From: Nemertoderma westbladi
Taxonomy: Eukaryota > Xenacoelomorpha > Nemertodermatida > Nemertodermatidae
NCBI GenBank assembly: GCA_032718475.1
Contig: JAUCBJ010001076.1
Location: 1 to 55,214 of the forward strand
Reading direction: 5' to 3'
Length of the DNA stretch: 55,214 nt
Made by a program: the position numbers and the translations under genes. Within the stretch, counting starts at the first letter, position 1; every line of letters starts with the position of its first letter. Of the stretch, positions 21,012 to 30,538 are shown piece after piece. The notes under the pieces are model-generated. The model did no database searches. It was not told where the DNA came from and saw nothing but the letters and a program-made list of their open reading frames with translations.

Positions 21012-23372
21012 TTATCTCGCTGTTTGAGCTGAAAAAAACAGGATATCTCTTTCAGTGTCCCACTTCAAGCCAAGCGTCTTGGTTTCTGGAAGATCATCCT
21101 TTATTAAGTCTAGGTCTTTCGCTCCTCGGTCTTCTACCGGTATCGCTTCCAGAAACTCACGGGAGTTGCTGGTGAATTTCGTCAGTCGAAATCCACCTCT
21201 TTTCAAACACTCTACCATTCCTTTCGCGACATCAACGGCTTCTTCTACTGATGGAAGGGACCTTAAATTATCGTCCATGTATATATTACGCTTGATGTTG
21301 TCTATCACCTCTTTTGAGAAGGCGTCTCGGTTGTCATTCGCAGTGGTCCGCACCACGGAGCAGGCGTTGGAAGGGCTTGATATGATCCCAAAAGCCTGGA
21401 TGGTCTTCCAGTACTCTACCGGTTTCTGGTTGAGATCTCCTTCAGGCCACCACAGAAATCTCAGGCTGTCTCTATCTCTATCCAGCGCCTTGACTTGTAA
21501 GAACATTCCTTCTATATCGGAGGCGAACGCGATGGAATATTGTCTTAATCTTAAAAGTATTCCCAACAAAGATTGGAGTAAGTTGGGTCCTGGTAACAAC
21601 TCGGAATTGAGGGATTGGCCCATATATAGAGCGGAGCCATCGAATACGACTCGTACTTCATGGGGTTTACCGGGTTTGGGAACGTAATGATGTGTTAAGT
21701 AATACGTTCTCTCAGTTACTGGTGTTCCTTCCGGTACTCGCTCCGCGTATCCCTTTGTAATAAATTTCTTCAACTGAGTTTGGTACATTTCTTTAGCTGA
21801 AGCGTTAGCCGTAAGGCGTCGATGTAATTGAGTGATTCTTTTCTCTGCCAAGGGTCTGTTATTTATAAATCTAGGTTCTCGTTTTCGAAATGGTAGGCCG
21901 ATTTCATATCTACCTTGATCTTTTAAAAAACGTGTAGTTGTTTCCTGGATTTGCTTGGCTCTTTCTTCTTCTATCGATAGGGCCTTATCGTATGAATTGG
22001 GCTCTACCAATTCTTGAGTAAAGAATCGTACGGCGAGTTCGTCCCGAGTTCTAGCGTTGTAGCGCTCTATTTCATCATTTAGTTCGTCATTGTAGTCAAT
22101 GGGTCCCGATGGGCGAATCAGTTGACCTAGGTTCACCTGGTTTTTCCAAGTTTTGTTTTCTGTAAGTAGGTCGATTGTGTTCTCTTCATCGAAGAGTTGG
22201 TAGATGTCGTCATTATCTGAGGAGTATGGTGTTCCCTCAGTTAGTTCGTCCACCTCACTGCTCTCCACTTCCCAATCGTTTACTTGATATATTCGTTCTT
22301 GTGGCATTCTCTCTTCGAGAGTCCTGCGGGAAGGGCCAGTAAAGTACCAACCTACTCTAGTTCTTACCGCATAGGTTTGCAGTGGCTGCGGTTGAGCAGG
22401 CCGTTTCTCCAATGTCTCGAGCGCCTCATGCGCGTTTTGGCCGATGAGTATTTGTACTCCAGGATAATCTGTCTGGAATCGAGGTATCTTAAGATGTTGG
22501 ATGCTCTCATCCTCGTCCCAATTATAAAGGTCTGCTTGGATAGTAGCGAAGTTCTTTATAGCCACCATTTTTACCGACCTTATACCTTGTGCTCCTAATT
22601 TATCCTGGGGGGTGGACAACACACCTACATAGTAATCTGCCGTTAGGGTAGATTTCCAAACCTGCATAATTCCTGACATATTCAATTTAGTCCGGAATTT
22701 GGGTTGTCCAGCAAAGATATCTTCGGCTAGTTCTTGATCGATGAATGTTCCTGTGCTGCCGGAGTCAAGGAGGGCGTTCACTATGTAACTTTTGTTAGGA
22801 CCATGAACTCTTACCTGCACTACAGGAAATTCTCTGATTCCTACGTTGGAAGTTGGAGCTTTCCAAGATGGTTGTCTGGCAAAAGTAGTTGGGGGGAACT
22901 CATTGTCGGTGTCCTTTTCATAAGTAAGTGCTCGATACACCGCGGTATTGATTAGATAACAGGATTCGTTGGCGTCGGAGAATTCGTCAGTATAGAATCC
23001 TTCCATCTCAGATTCTTGATCAGTGTCATTTACATCACTGAATTGGACATGTAGTTCGGGCTCACTTACCTGACTCGGGTTGTCTCGTTCGAACTCACTG
23101 TGTAACAAGATGTGATGCTTCGCGCCACACTTTGCACACTTTACGTCGGAGTAACAGGTTCGCCGTTGGTGTCCTGGTCTGAGGCAATTATAGCATAACC
23201 GCTTATCCCACACGACTGCACGTCTGTCTACAAGGGATTTCTTTAGAAATTCAGCACACGCACTCAAACGGTGGGTCCCGTCGCACAGCGCACAGTTAGG
23301 TTTTATGTTACTCACTTTACCTTGGGTAACCTGATGCACTCTCGTTCTTTCTTCGGGCTTTCTTCCGTGCAT
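21012..23372 (-). CDS. BEL/Pao zinc-knuckle, protease and reverse transcriptase (pol, 5' part)
   Basis: 786 aa from the ATG at 23372. Residues 25-95 carry Cys/His modules typical of Pao (CALCDGTHRLSAC, CYNCLRPGHQRRTC, CAKCGAKHHILLH). Protease: NALLDSGSTGTFID near 205 and the tail ILIGQNAHEAL with VGWYFTGPS. RT: GLPFRKREPRF, LTHHYVPKPGKPHEVRVVF, FASDIEGMF with the first catalytic Asp, and IYMDDNL, the YMDD box. The frame is the same as gag upstream, separated from it by two in-frame stops (TAA 23474-23472 and TGA 23429-23427). It ends at TAA just after the RT thumb, 57 bases before the RNase H frame's first start. Confidence 0.93.
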   Translation of the reverse strand: MHGRKPEERTRVHQVTQGKVSNIKPNCALCDGTHRLSACAEFLKKSLVDRRAVVWDKRLCYNCLRPGHQRRTCYSDVKCAKCGAKHHILLHSEFERDNPSQVSEPELHVQFSDVNDTDQESEMEGFYTDEFSDANESCYLINTAVYRALTYEKDTDNEFPPTTFARQPSWKAPTSNVGIREFPVVQVRVHGPNKSYIVNALLDSGSTGTFIDQELAEDIFAGQPKFRTKLNMSGIMQVWKSTLTADYYVGVLSTPQDKLGAQGIRSVKMVAIKNFATIQADLYNWDEDESIQHLKIPRFQTDYPGVQILIGQNAHEALETLEKRPAQPQPLQTYAVRTRVGWYFTGPSRRTLEERMPQERIYQVNDWEVESSEVDELTEGTPYSSDNDDIYQLFDEENTIDLLTENKTWKNQVNLGQLIRPSGPIDYNDELNDEIERYNARTRDELAVRFFTQELVEPNSYDKALSIEEERAKQIQETTTRFLKDQGRYEIGLPFRKREPRFINNRPLAEKRITQLHRRLTANASAKEMYQTQLKKFITKGYAERVPEGTPVTERTYYLTHHYVPKPGKPHEVRVVFDGSALYMGQSLNSELLPGPNLLQSLLGILLRLRQYSIAFASDIEGMFLQVKALDRDRDSLRFLWWPEGDLNQKPVEYWKTIQAFGIISSPSNACSVVRTTANDNRDAFSKEVIDNIKRNIYMDDNLRSLPSVEEAVDVAKGMVECLKRGGFRLTKFTSNSREFLEAIPVEDRGAKDLDLIKDDLPETKTLGLKWDTERDILFFSAQTAR

Positions 23373-23471
23373 TCTGTTAGGAGACTGAGGAGGGGTCTTG
23401 GCAACCTGTTCTCTCCTATCGTTGGTTCAAGCCTTGTATTTACTTACTTCTTTTGAGGTTTTGCCAACGTA

Positions 23472-25772
23472 TTAAGATCGATCAGTGTCTTTCCCGCTGT
23501 CCTCTTCTTGAGAAGCTTGGCTTTCGCCGTCGTCAGTGTAACACACCAGTGTTACTCTTCTCCTAGAAGCGGGTTTCTCACTTACCTTATTTTCCGATGT
23601 TTTCTCTCTGGACTGCTTGATGAGTTGTAGTTTTACTTCACCATCTAAGAAGGACATGAGATCAGCCATGGTAGGGCTTCGTCGTTGCTGTTCATTCATA
23701 TACAACACTTTCTTGTCCCAGCGTGTACATACTCCACCCTTTGGTAAAGTAGAGACTACTGCTCCAATAACCATGGAACTCTGATATTCATGAGACTTAC
23801 CTAACCAGTCCAATTGTCTACAGATCTCCTGAATCTCATCGGAAAACTCTATAATCCCGCTACTAAGGAAGTTTCGGGGGGCTACTAATTTTGCATACAA
23901 ATACTTAGCTATGTTATCCTTGTTACCATACCTGATGTTTAATGTATCCCAAACTTGTCTTAATCCTTCTGGATGTCCAATAAACTTTAACGCCATTAAC
24001 TTGGGAGGTCCTTCCAAGCACTTGATGAGGAACCTAAGTTTCTCTCCGTTAGATAGTACAGAGTTCTGTATGCTGTCTTTGTAATATTCATTGAAAGGTA
24101 ACCATTTCATCTCATCTCCATTGAATTTGACGATCTCTCCCACTTTGACCGCTTGGCGGGCTTCTGTTCTAGCCATTTGACGCGTAAAGCTTTCTTGGGC
24201 CATCGTGTTATTTAATATCGAATTATCGGTATATAAATTTCTCGGATCATTATCAGGTCTATAGGGAATATCATTAACAACAGGTTTATAATCACCCTTA
24301 ATAGGGTTTGCTATAGGAGTTTCTACTTCACTAGCAGTATAGATGCGTGTAGGCTTCACACCTTGCGCATGTAATACTTCAGACCTAACAGGTTGACACA
24401 ATGTTACAGGGGGTATTGGTATACCCTTTTGTATATTGACTAATTTGTCGCGTTCTAGCGCGATACTTTGCTGCACTTCTTGCAATTCGGCCCTACCTTC
24501 CCTTACTGTTCCCTTAAGGTGGTGGACAGTCTCCTGCATCTGTCCGAGCAGGAGATTCATCCCCCGCTGTCCCTCCTCTACCCACTCGACCGCCAAAGCG
24601 GGAGTCGCCAACATTGTAGCGGGCTGACGCGGGACGACGGGAGACAAATCTTTGATTTCTCTCTCAGCTTCCAGGACAGGGATATTCTCATGGACTGTTC
24701 TACCAGGTACAGGCAGTGTAGTACTGTGTAAAGGGAATTTAGAGTTAAGCTCTGGAAGTACAGGGGTCTCTAGCACAGGAGTGACTTTGGGAACGACAGG
24801 CCTAATTATTTCAGGCTCATCAACTATAGTAGGGAGTCTTTTGACCTTAATAATTTGGTCTGTAGGTTCTATACTACTTAAGTCTGTGCTAGCTAGTTGT
24901 CTTCTAACAGCTGGGGGCAAATCAGGCAATTTGTGACGGTGAGATGTTTTTCTACGCCTGCTTAGACGAGATCTATTTCCTCCGCCTTCAGGATCGGTGG
25001 TTTCGCTTTCCTCCGATGATGTGTATCCCTGGCGTTTGGGAGTAGATCTTCTCATCATCTGCATGTGACTAGCAGTTAACTGTTTATTTATGTTGTCTTG
25101 CGTCTCTTGAAGATTTTCCAACTCCAGTTGTGTGGTCTCTTCAGACGCTCTCTGTTCTGCGTCTGCCAATGCCATTGCTGCTGCTGCTTTGGCTGCTTCC
25201 ACTGCCGCTGCCGCTTTTGCTTCTGCTACTGCCTCTGCCGCTTTCGCCGATGCTACTGCCCTTGCCGCTTCCACTGCCGCTGCCGCTTTCGTCGCTGCTA
25301 CTGCCTTTCTGTCCTCTATCCGTTTTTTCTTTACTTGTTCTTCTTGGACTCTAGCGAGGCGGAGTTTTTCATCAAATTTAGCTTGGTTTGCAGCTAACAT
25401 TTCCTCATCGATTGAGTCCAACACAAGCTTGGCTCCTTCACTATTGGGGCGAAGTCCAGCCAGTCGTCTCCTCAATTCTTCGTCACCTAGGAAACGTTGA
25501 TAGTCTGACAGATAGATGTCTATGGCGTCTCTCGTTCGCGGTCTCTCTGCGGTCACTTCGCTTTCCTCTTGAGAAAAGGTGGCATCAGTTGATTCTTCAT
25601 AGGTTGGTCGCTCCGCCAGCTGGGATTTCCACTGGGCCGTTTCTTGTACTTTGAGACCTACCCGCTGGAACCAAGTCTTGACAGCAACCTGCAACGACAT
25701 GTCCTGTCTTCTTTTGGAAGTTTCCTCAAAGGCTGATAGGATTAGTCTAATGCGTAGGGTTTTTTCGCGCAC
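23472..25772 (-). CDS. BEL/Pao gag polyprotein
   Basis: 766 aa counted from the GTG at 25772; an ATG start is not evident, so entry from the upstream ORF by a +1 shift is likely. The N-terminal quarter is an alanine/glutamate-rich coiled coil with the repeated A-K-A-A-A-A-V-E-A-A pattern (about 150-200). It is followed by a serine/basic region and a second coiled coil (about 400-460). The C-terminal 250 residues resemble the DUF1759 gag core (FNGDEMKWLPFNEYYKDSI, IKCLEGPPKLMALKF, VWDTLNIRYGN). It ends at TAA 23472 in the same frame as pol. Confidence 0.88.
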   Translation of the reverse strand: MREKTLRIRLILSAFEETSKRRQDMSLQVAVKTWFQRVGLKVQETAQWKSQLAERPTYEESTDATFSQEESEVTAERPRTRDAIDIYLSDYQRFLGDEELRRRLAGLRPNSEGAKLVLDSIDEEMLAANQAKFDEKLRLARVQEEQVKKKRIEDRKAVAATKAAAAVEAARAVASAKAAEAVAEAKAAAAVEAAKAAAAMALADAEQRASEETTQLELENLQETQDNINKQLTASHMQMMRRSTPKRQGYTSSEESETTDPEGGGNRSRLSRRRKTSHRHKLPDLPPAVRRQLASTDLSSIEPTDQIIKVKRLPTIVDEPEIIRPVVPKVTPVLETPVLPELNSKFPLHSTTLPVPGRTVHENIPVLEAEREIKDLSPVVPRQPATMLATPALAVEWVEEGQRGMNLLLGQMQETVHHLKGTVREGRAELQEVQQSIALERDKLVNIQKGIPIPPVTLCQPVRSEVLHAQGVKPTRIYTASEVETPIANPIKGDYKPVVNDIPYRPDNDPRNLYTDNSILNNTMAQESFTRQMARTEARQAVKVGEIVKFNGDEMKWLPFNEYYKDSIQNSVLSNGEKLRFLIKCLEGPPKLMALKFIGHPEGLRQVWDTLNIRYGNKDNIAKYLYAKLVAPRNFLSSGIIEFSDEIQEICRQLDWLGKSHEYQSSMVIGAVVSTLPKGGVCTRWDKKVLYMNEQQRRSPTMADLMSFLDGEVKLQLIKQSREKTSENKVSEKPASRRRVTLVCYTDDGESQASQEEDSGKDTDRS

Positions 25773-26484
25773 TTGATATAGCAGCTCTTCCTGCTCTTGA
25801 GGTCTTTGGGGTTGTCGAAACAGTTCTACCTTCTAATCGCTCCAAGGAGCCGAAGAATCCCTGCACATATCCTGCTGCCGACCTCTTCCAAACAGCTGGA
25901 TCCATCGTATCTTTAGCTACTCCCATCCTGTGTATATCTTCCCAAGTAGCTTCGGACAAATCTAACGGGAGTCCGGGTCCGGGAAAGTTCCATTGTGACT
26001 CGACAATAGACATCAATTCTTCCCTGGCGTATCCCGCATAACTATCTTGGGTCGCTCGCTTACTTCTCGCCCAATCGACTTGGTGTTCCTCCACCGCAAT
26101 CAATATTGTAGTTAGCACTGCGGCAGGAAGGGTGAGAAGGGGATCTGAGTAGGCTGTAGCCGCCATCTGCACTCCGCGTTCGGGGGTCAGCTCTACAGTA
26201 TCTGAACTACTGGAGCTATCGGATCGCTGGGAACAAGTTTCTTGACTAGGATGTTGCTGCTGTTGGACAGCTGCTTCCTGGTTCCGTTTGACTTGGGCCC
26301 GAGTGCCGATGATAGACCTACGGTGTTGGATTAGCTTAGGGTCTGATACTACTACTGGAGGGATGACCTTTCTTTCAGTAGGAGGTGAGCTGAACTCCTT
26401 TCTTAATCGCTCCACACTCCTATCTGTGTCACAGATGGTTGTATCGATTAGACTGTCTGACAGGGTTTGCTGGGTGTCAGACAT
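25747..26484 (-). CDS. ORF upstream of gag (gag N-terminal extension or separate leader protein)
   Basis: 245 aa from an ATG at 26484, the first sizeable ORF after the leader. It begins MSDTQQTLSDSLIDTTICDT, then a Q/S-rich low-complexity stretch (QQQQHPSQETCSQRSDSSSS, about 75-95) and a more ordered C-half with EATWEDIHRMGV and FFGSLERLEG. It overlaps the gag frame by 26 bases or more, with gag in the +1 register. The overlap contains an A6 run (25760-25765). I do not recognise a domain. It is probably the first part of gag. Confidence 0.7.
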   Translation of the reverse strand: MSDTQQTLSDSLIDTTICDTDRSVERLRKEFSSPPTERKVIPPVVVSDPKLIQHRRSIIGTRAQVKRNQEAAVQQQQHPSQETCSQRSDSSSSSDTVELTPERGVQMAATAYSDPLLTLPAAVLTTILIAVEEHQVDWARSKRATQDSYAGYAREELMSIVESQWNFPGPGLPLDLSEATWEDIHRMGVAKDTMDPAVWKRSAAGYVQGFFGSLERLEGRTVSTTPKTSRAGRAAISSARKNPTH

Positions 26485-26585
26485 GTTTAGTTACACAGTT
26501 GAATGCTTACTGCTATAGTTACAGTTAAAGCAAGTCTAGTAATTCAGTATGACCGTTGGCCTAGTACCGGTAATTTATTGCAGTA

Positions 26586-26838
26586 TATTAGAATACCGGT
26601 ATACACTTATAGTATATATAAGTATTGTAAACTAGGTTTGTCACAGAGTACCGGTATATAATTTTAGCACAAATATATATAAATATATAATAGGCCTATC
26701 GTGAATACCGGTATGCAGCTTACACTTATAGTATATATAAGTATAATTATGAACTAGAATTAATTACAGAATACCGGTATGATTTCAGCCCAAATTTATA
26801 GAAATAAATATAATAAGCCTATGGTAAATACCGGTATG
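26586..26838. repeat. Five spaced ATACCGGTAT palindromes in the leader
   Basis: The palindrome (A/G)TACCGGTAT occurs at about 26592, 26651, 26705, 26771 and 26829, spaced roughly 54-66 bp. It sits inside a diverged tandem duplication sharing ACACTTATAGTATATATAAG. Self-complementary spaced motifs in a retroelement leader could serve dimerisation, packaging or transcription; this is inference. Confidence 0.75.
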
Positions 26839-28258
26839 TCAATTATTTTAGAATAATTGAATTTCTGAATATTTTAGGGTTACTTGGTTACTTTAACTTA
26901 CTTTATTACCGTTATTTAAGCAGTAGTCCAACTGATATTGAGACCTAGTTGTTGTATGGTAGGCCTACTATTTATAAATCGTTTGAGTTGATTTATAATA
27001 TTTATATACCCGTTTAAAATGGGTTTTGTCAATATTTGAAATAAATGTTATTATTTCTGGGGAAGTCACTACATAGAAGCTGTGCGCTCTCAGTGAAGTG
27101 CTACTTATTGGACACTAAAACAGATAATTCTAATTTACCTAAGTTACTTAATACTACAAATTACTTACGATACGGGTGAGATTAAATCTCTAATTAAACA
27201 CAACAAAATATTACGTACGAAATTTTTAGGGTAATTTTACAGGAAGTCTACAAACCAGCCTAACAAAGGGTTAGAATTCTGGTTATTACAACGGACAGGG
27301 TACTACGGTATTTGAAAATAATAAGTAGTAGTAAATATATTGCACTTTCCAGATAGGAAAATTCCACCGCCTGACGACCTATAGCCGTATCGCTATAGGT
27401 ACTACGTTATGTATCACGGAGTGTTCCTACCTGGAAGTTAATTACCGCGGACTACCAGATCCAATGTGCCTATTAACCACTTTACAACACAATACACTGC
27501 CTACACACTAATTACTTTCGGAAAGCACTGTACACCAAACCCTAAATTAGGTACAAGTACTTATTAAGAACAGATAACTAGCAGTTAAATATACTTGAAC
27601 AGTTAAAAGAACCACGGCATCTGCTGGAGTGACCGGAGCACAAAGTCACCAGTCTTTACCTACGCCAAGCAGCCCGTGTAGTACCGGGGTTAATTTAACT
27701 ATAACGGTATGTGTAACAAGCACAATTACTGTAGGAATAAACTTGGGGACATGAATGTTGCGAATAATCGCATAAACTCTGAATAATAAATATTACGCTA
27801 CCCGTACAGAATACTCAAACAAAATACAAACCAAACGCTGGCAGACTACCACCAAGCCTAAATAAACTACAGTATGTGCAGATTCCGAAATGGTTAGTTA
27901 GTATGCGTTCTAACACTGTAGTACGACTTATTCTTTAAGAGGGGATTGACCTTACAGCTCTGGCTGCCCCAACTTACTAACTGGCACTTTATTGGACAAA
28001 CTCTACACACGCCGCAATCTCTCCAGACTCAACAACAGTCAGACAACAGTCCAGCCTACAATTATCTGAACAATCTGAGCAGACTTACACGTCTTCAGCT
28101 CAATATTAACTTACATGTAAATAAAACCGACAGAAATAAGTAAAATCTCAATAAAAAACCAGGGCGGCCGTTCCCTGATTAAGTACTAAGACCTACCGGT
28201 ATACAATAATCAAAATCGAATAATACTAATGTACTTATACTGGAAGTACCGGTTAGGA

Positions 28259-28415
28259 CAGTTGGGCCTACAGACCTACAGCAGTACCGATTCTGGCAGT
28301 TGGGCTTACGGACCTACAGCAGTACCGGTTCAAGCAGTTGGGCCTACGGACCTACAGCAGTACCGATTCTGGCAGTTGGGCCTACGGACCTACAGCAGTA
28401 CCGGTTCAGGTTTAC
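28259..28415. repeat. 38-bp tandem repeat near the 5' LTR, four copies
   Basis: Four copies of a unit beginning GCAGTTGGGCCTACGGACCT and ending CAGCAGTACCGATTCTG, differing at one or two bases each. Each copy again carries TACCG(G/A)TT. The array lies about 60 bp inside the 5' LTR. Confidence 0.88.
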
Positions 28416-28472
28416 CGGTCGACCGGTACTTTCAACTTTATTGCTTACTGCAATAAAGACAATAACTGTTAT

Positions 28473-29716
28473 TGTACACGCTTTTGAAGACCTTTAGCAG
28501 TTTAACCTGCCAAAATTTATATGTCTTTTGGTTTATAAATAGACTTTAGAAATTGACAAATATTTAATACCAATAAACACAACATTAGCAGAAGCCAGCC
28601 TAGTGCGCGTCCATTCACCCGCTGGATATACCCGGGAGACTGGATTCTGAGGGCTTAGATTGTTATTGCAGTGTAAGCTTACTGTATTATTCGATTGATC
28701 GTTAATAAATAATTTCTGACTAATATTATTCACTTTCGGGAAATATTAACAGTTCCTTTAGGACGTGGCGCTCTATCTAGGTAAACAGAGATATGACTTA
28801 TACTAAACACAACGGTAAGTCGGGAAGGCTTATGATTCACGTATGAGGCGCATTCTTTAGGAAATGCTTAGTTATCAGTCACAATCATGCACACTACCGG
28901 TAACACACAATGCTGCACACTAATCTGCCGACTGTCAATGAATTTTATCATATATAAAGAGAACAGCAATTGACTCATGTAGTGCTTATCAAATAGCATT
29001 AAATTCACTACAAACCGCAATAATATAAGTCGCAATCGCTATATGTAACCTGTCTCTCTAACCTGTAGTGTATCAAGAAAATTGGGAAATTTGGGTTCTT
29101 TATAGATGTTCTCCAAATAATATTCAACCAACTGATACAAATAATAACAACAGTAAAAGCATTAAGACGGTAGGTTAAGATATGAAATGACAATGTATGT
29201 GCCGTATTGATCGGGTTGTTATGATTGATATGATAACAGTTATACGCTCTATAATCTAAGCCTACTAATGTTTCTTCTAAAGTCTGAAACGAATTGACTC
29301 TAGAGCCGGTGTTCCTGGCCTAGATAGAAACAACACAACAGTATCACAAAAAACTGCTACTGTCCCTAACACCGTTGCAGGTATCTTTTACACAGAGAGG
29401 AATAGCTCTCATTGGCAGAACACCAGATTCCACAAGTTCCACGAATATCTAAATGCCGAACTATCAGGAATTTTGCAACCCTTGGCCAACACACAAAATG
29501 AGTCACTCCGCTCGGTTGTCCTGGTTGCATACTCTGCTGCTATAGCTCTGGTTGGCCGATAGAACATAGTAAAGAGCCCCTCGTATAACAAATCAGCCAA
29601 TCAGCCGGTCGCTTTGCATCATTCGAGTTAGAGAGCTTTTTAGAGTATTCCAGCGCCTGGGGGGAAACTGGATTGCAAAGCAAAAGGGCCAGTTATATCC
29701 CACAAAAGCTTTTACA
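28473..29716 (-). repeat. 5' LTR of the 17-kb element
   Basis: 1244 bp, the same length as the left copy, with TG...CA ends. By eye about eleven substitutions separate the two LTRs, a cluster of them at 28778-28820. In element orientation it is the promoter-bearing copy. Confidence 0.95.
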
Positions 29717-29721
29717 TTTGT
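29717..29721. other. Target site duplication, right copy (TTTGT)
   Basis: Direct copy of 12581-12585. After it the palindrome arm continues with TGTTTACCATTTCCATGAC, matching the reverse complement of 8320-8350. Confidence 0.93.
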
Positions 29722-30460
29722 TGTTTACCATTTCCATGACAACCGGTGATAACACCAAGTCAGCTACCGATTCAGATTTGTTATCATATCAAAATGAATG
29801 GCCAGAAGCTAGGTCTTCCCAAAAATATAAGTTCCGGGTGGTTACCAAAAAGTATCCCCTATGCTGGCTGGCCCATGGACTATATAAATTGTGTTAAAAT
29901 TATATAAAACATTTAAATTGATATGAATGAATGAGTTTTTGCAGAATATGTTTCTAATTAGTTTGTTAATCCATTGGATCTTTGCATTTGATTGCCTTTA
30001 ATAATTCATTGAATCCATTCAATATTCCCTTACTGTACGTATCTGACGTCTCCACAAGTATATTCTATAAGTTTTTCAGATAATTTATCTTGATAGGCAT
30101 TGCACTCCTTGCACTATGCTCTTGCGTCATAAATTGTTCTAATTTTTAGCCCTAACTTTCTTTTAATCGCTTTGAGTTGACCTTTGTGCATTTCGCAACC
30201 CTTTTGATTTTCTTTTGAATTTTTTTAAAAAAATTCAAAAATACAATATTTTATTCAAAAATTTAATTTTTTTAATTATTATATTATTATTACAAGCTAT
30301 TTTAAATTTAAAAAATTACTACCTATATGTTCTAGAACAATAATTATTTAATTTTATTTTTGTTCTAGTATAGTGTATATTATATATTTTTTGTTCTAGA
30401 ACTCTTCACTGTTGCCATGGTAACAATGATTTATGTTATTAAAATGCAGTTCTATACGGA
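29717..30460. repeat. Right arm of the large inverted repeat, outer part
   Basis: Reverse-complement counterpart of 7951-8345. It matches at 29722-29885 and again at about 30290-30460, with about 400 bp of extra sequence between (29886-30290) absent from the left arm. The last shared motif, AAAATGCAGTTCTATACGGA, ends at 30460, 78 bp before the sulfotransferase start codon. Confidence 0.8.
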
Positions 30461-30538
30461 ATTTTTACATTTTTATCAACAATCTATCTAAGAAGTATTT
30501 TTGTAGGTTAAATTATATAATTCTGTTATACTTTGGTG

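Larger units (their letters stand above)
26485..28472 (-). other. 5' leader of the 17-kb element
   Basis: About 2 kb between the 5' LTR and the first ORF, without large ORFs. It contains two repeat zones (listed separately). The 13-bp palindrome AATAACTGTTATT at 28461-28473 abuts the LTR edge. Directly after the LTR the element strand reads ATAACAGTTATTG, so a usual TGG-starting primer-binding site is not seen. Confidence 0.7.
12586..29716 (-). mobile_element. Complete giant BEL/Pao LTR retrotransposon (17.1 kb)
   Basis: Two 1244-bp direct repeats with TGTA...TACA ends bound 14.6 kb of internal DNA, flanked by the 5-bp duplication TTTGT. All large ORFs inside are on the minus strand and follow BEL order: gag, protease, RT, RNase H, integrase. 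About 4.5 kb between integrase and the 3' LTR carries extra ORFs, and about 2 kb of leader precedes the first ORF. BEL/Pao elements are commonly 5-10 kb (family knowledge), so this one is unusually large. LTRs differ at about eleven positions by eye, so insertion is recent. Confidence 0.95.

Noticed and set aside
23380-23450. Short intron joining gag and pol (GTAAGT donor at 23447-23442)
   Set aside because: The gag TAA stop lies upstream of the donor, so splicing there would not remove it.
25759-25765. Classic -1 slippery heptamer A-AAA-AAC between the upstream ORF and gag
   Set aside because: The heptamer is in phase with the upstream ORF, but gag is in the +1 register. A -1 slip leads to an early stop, so the motif cannot explain the fusion.
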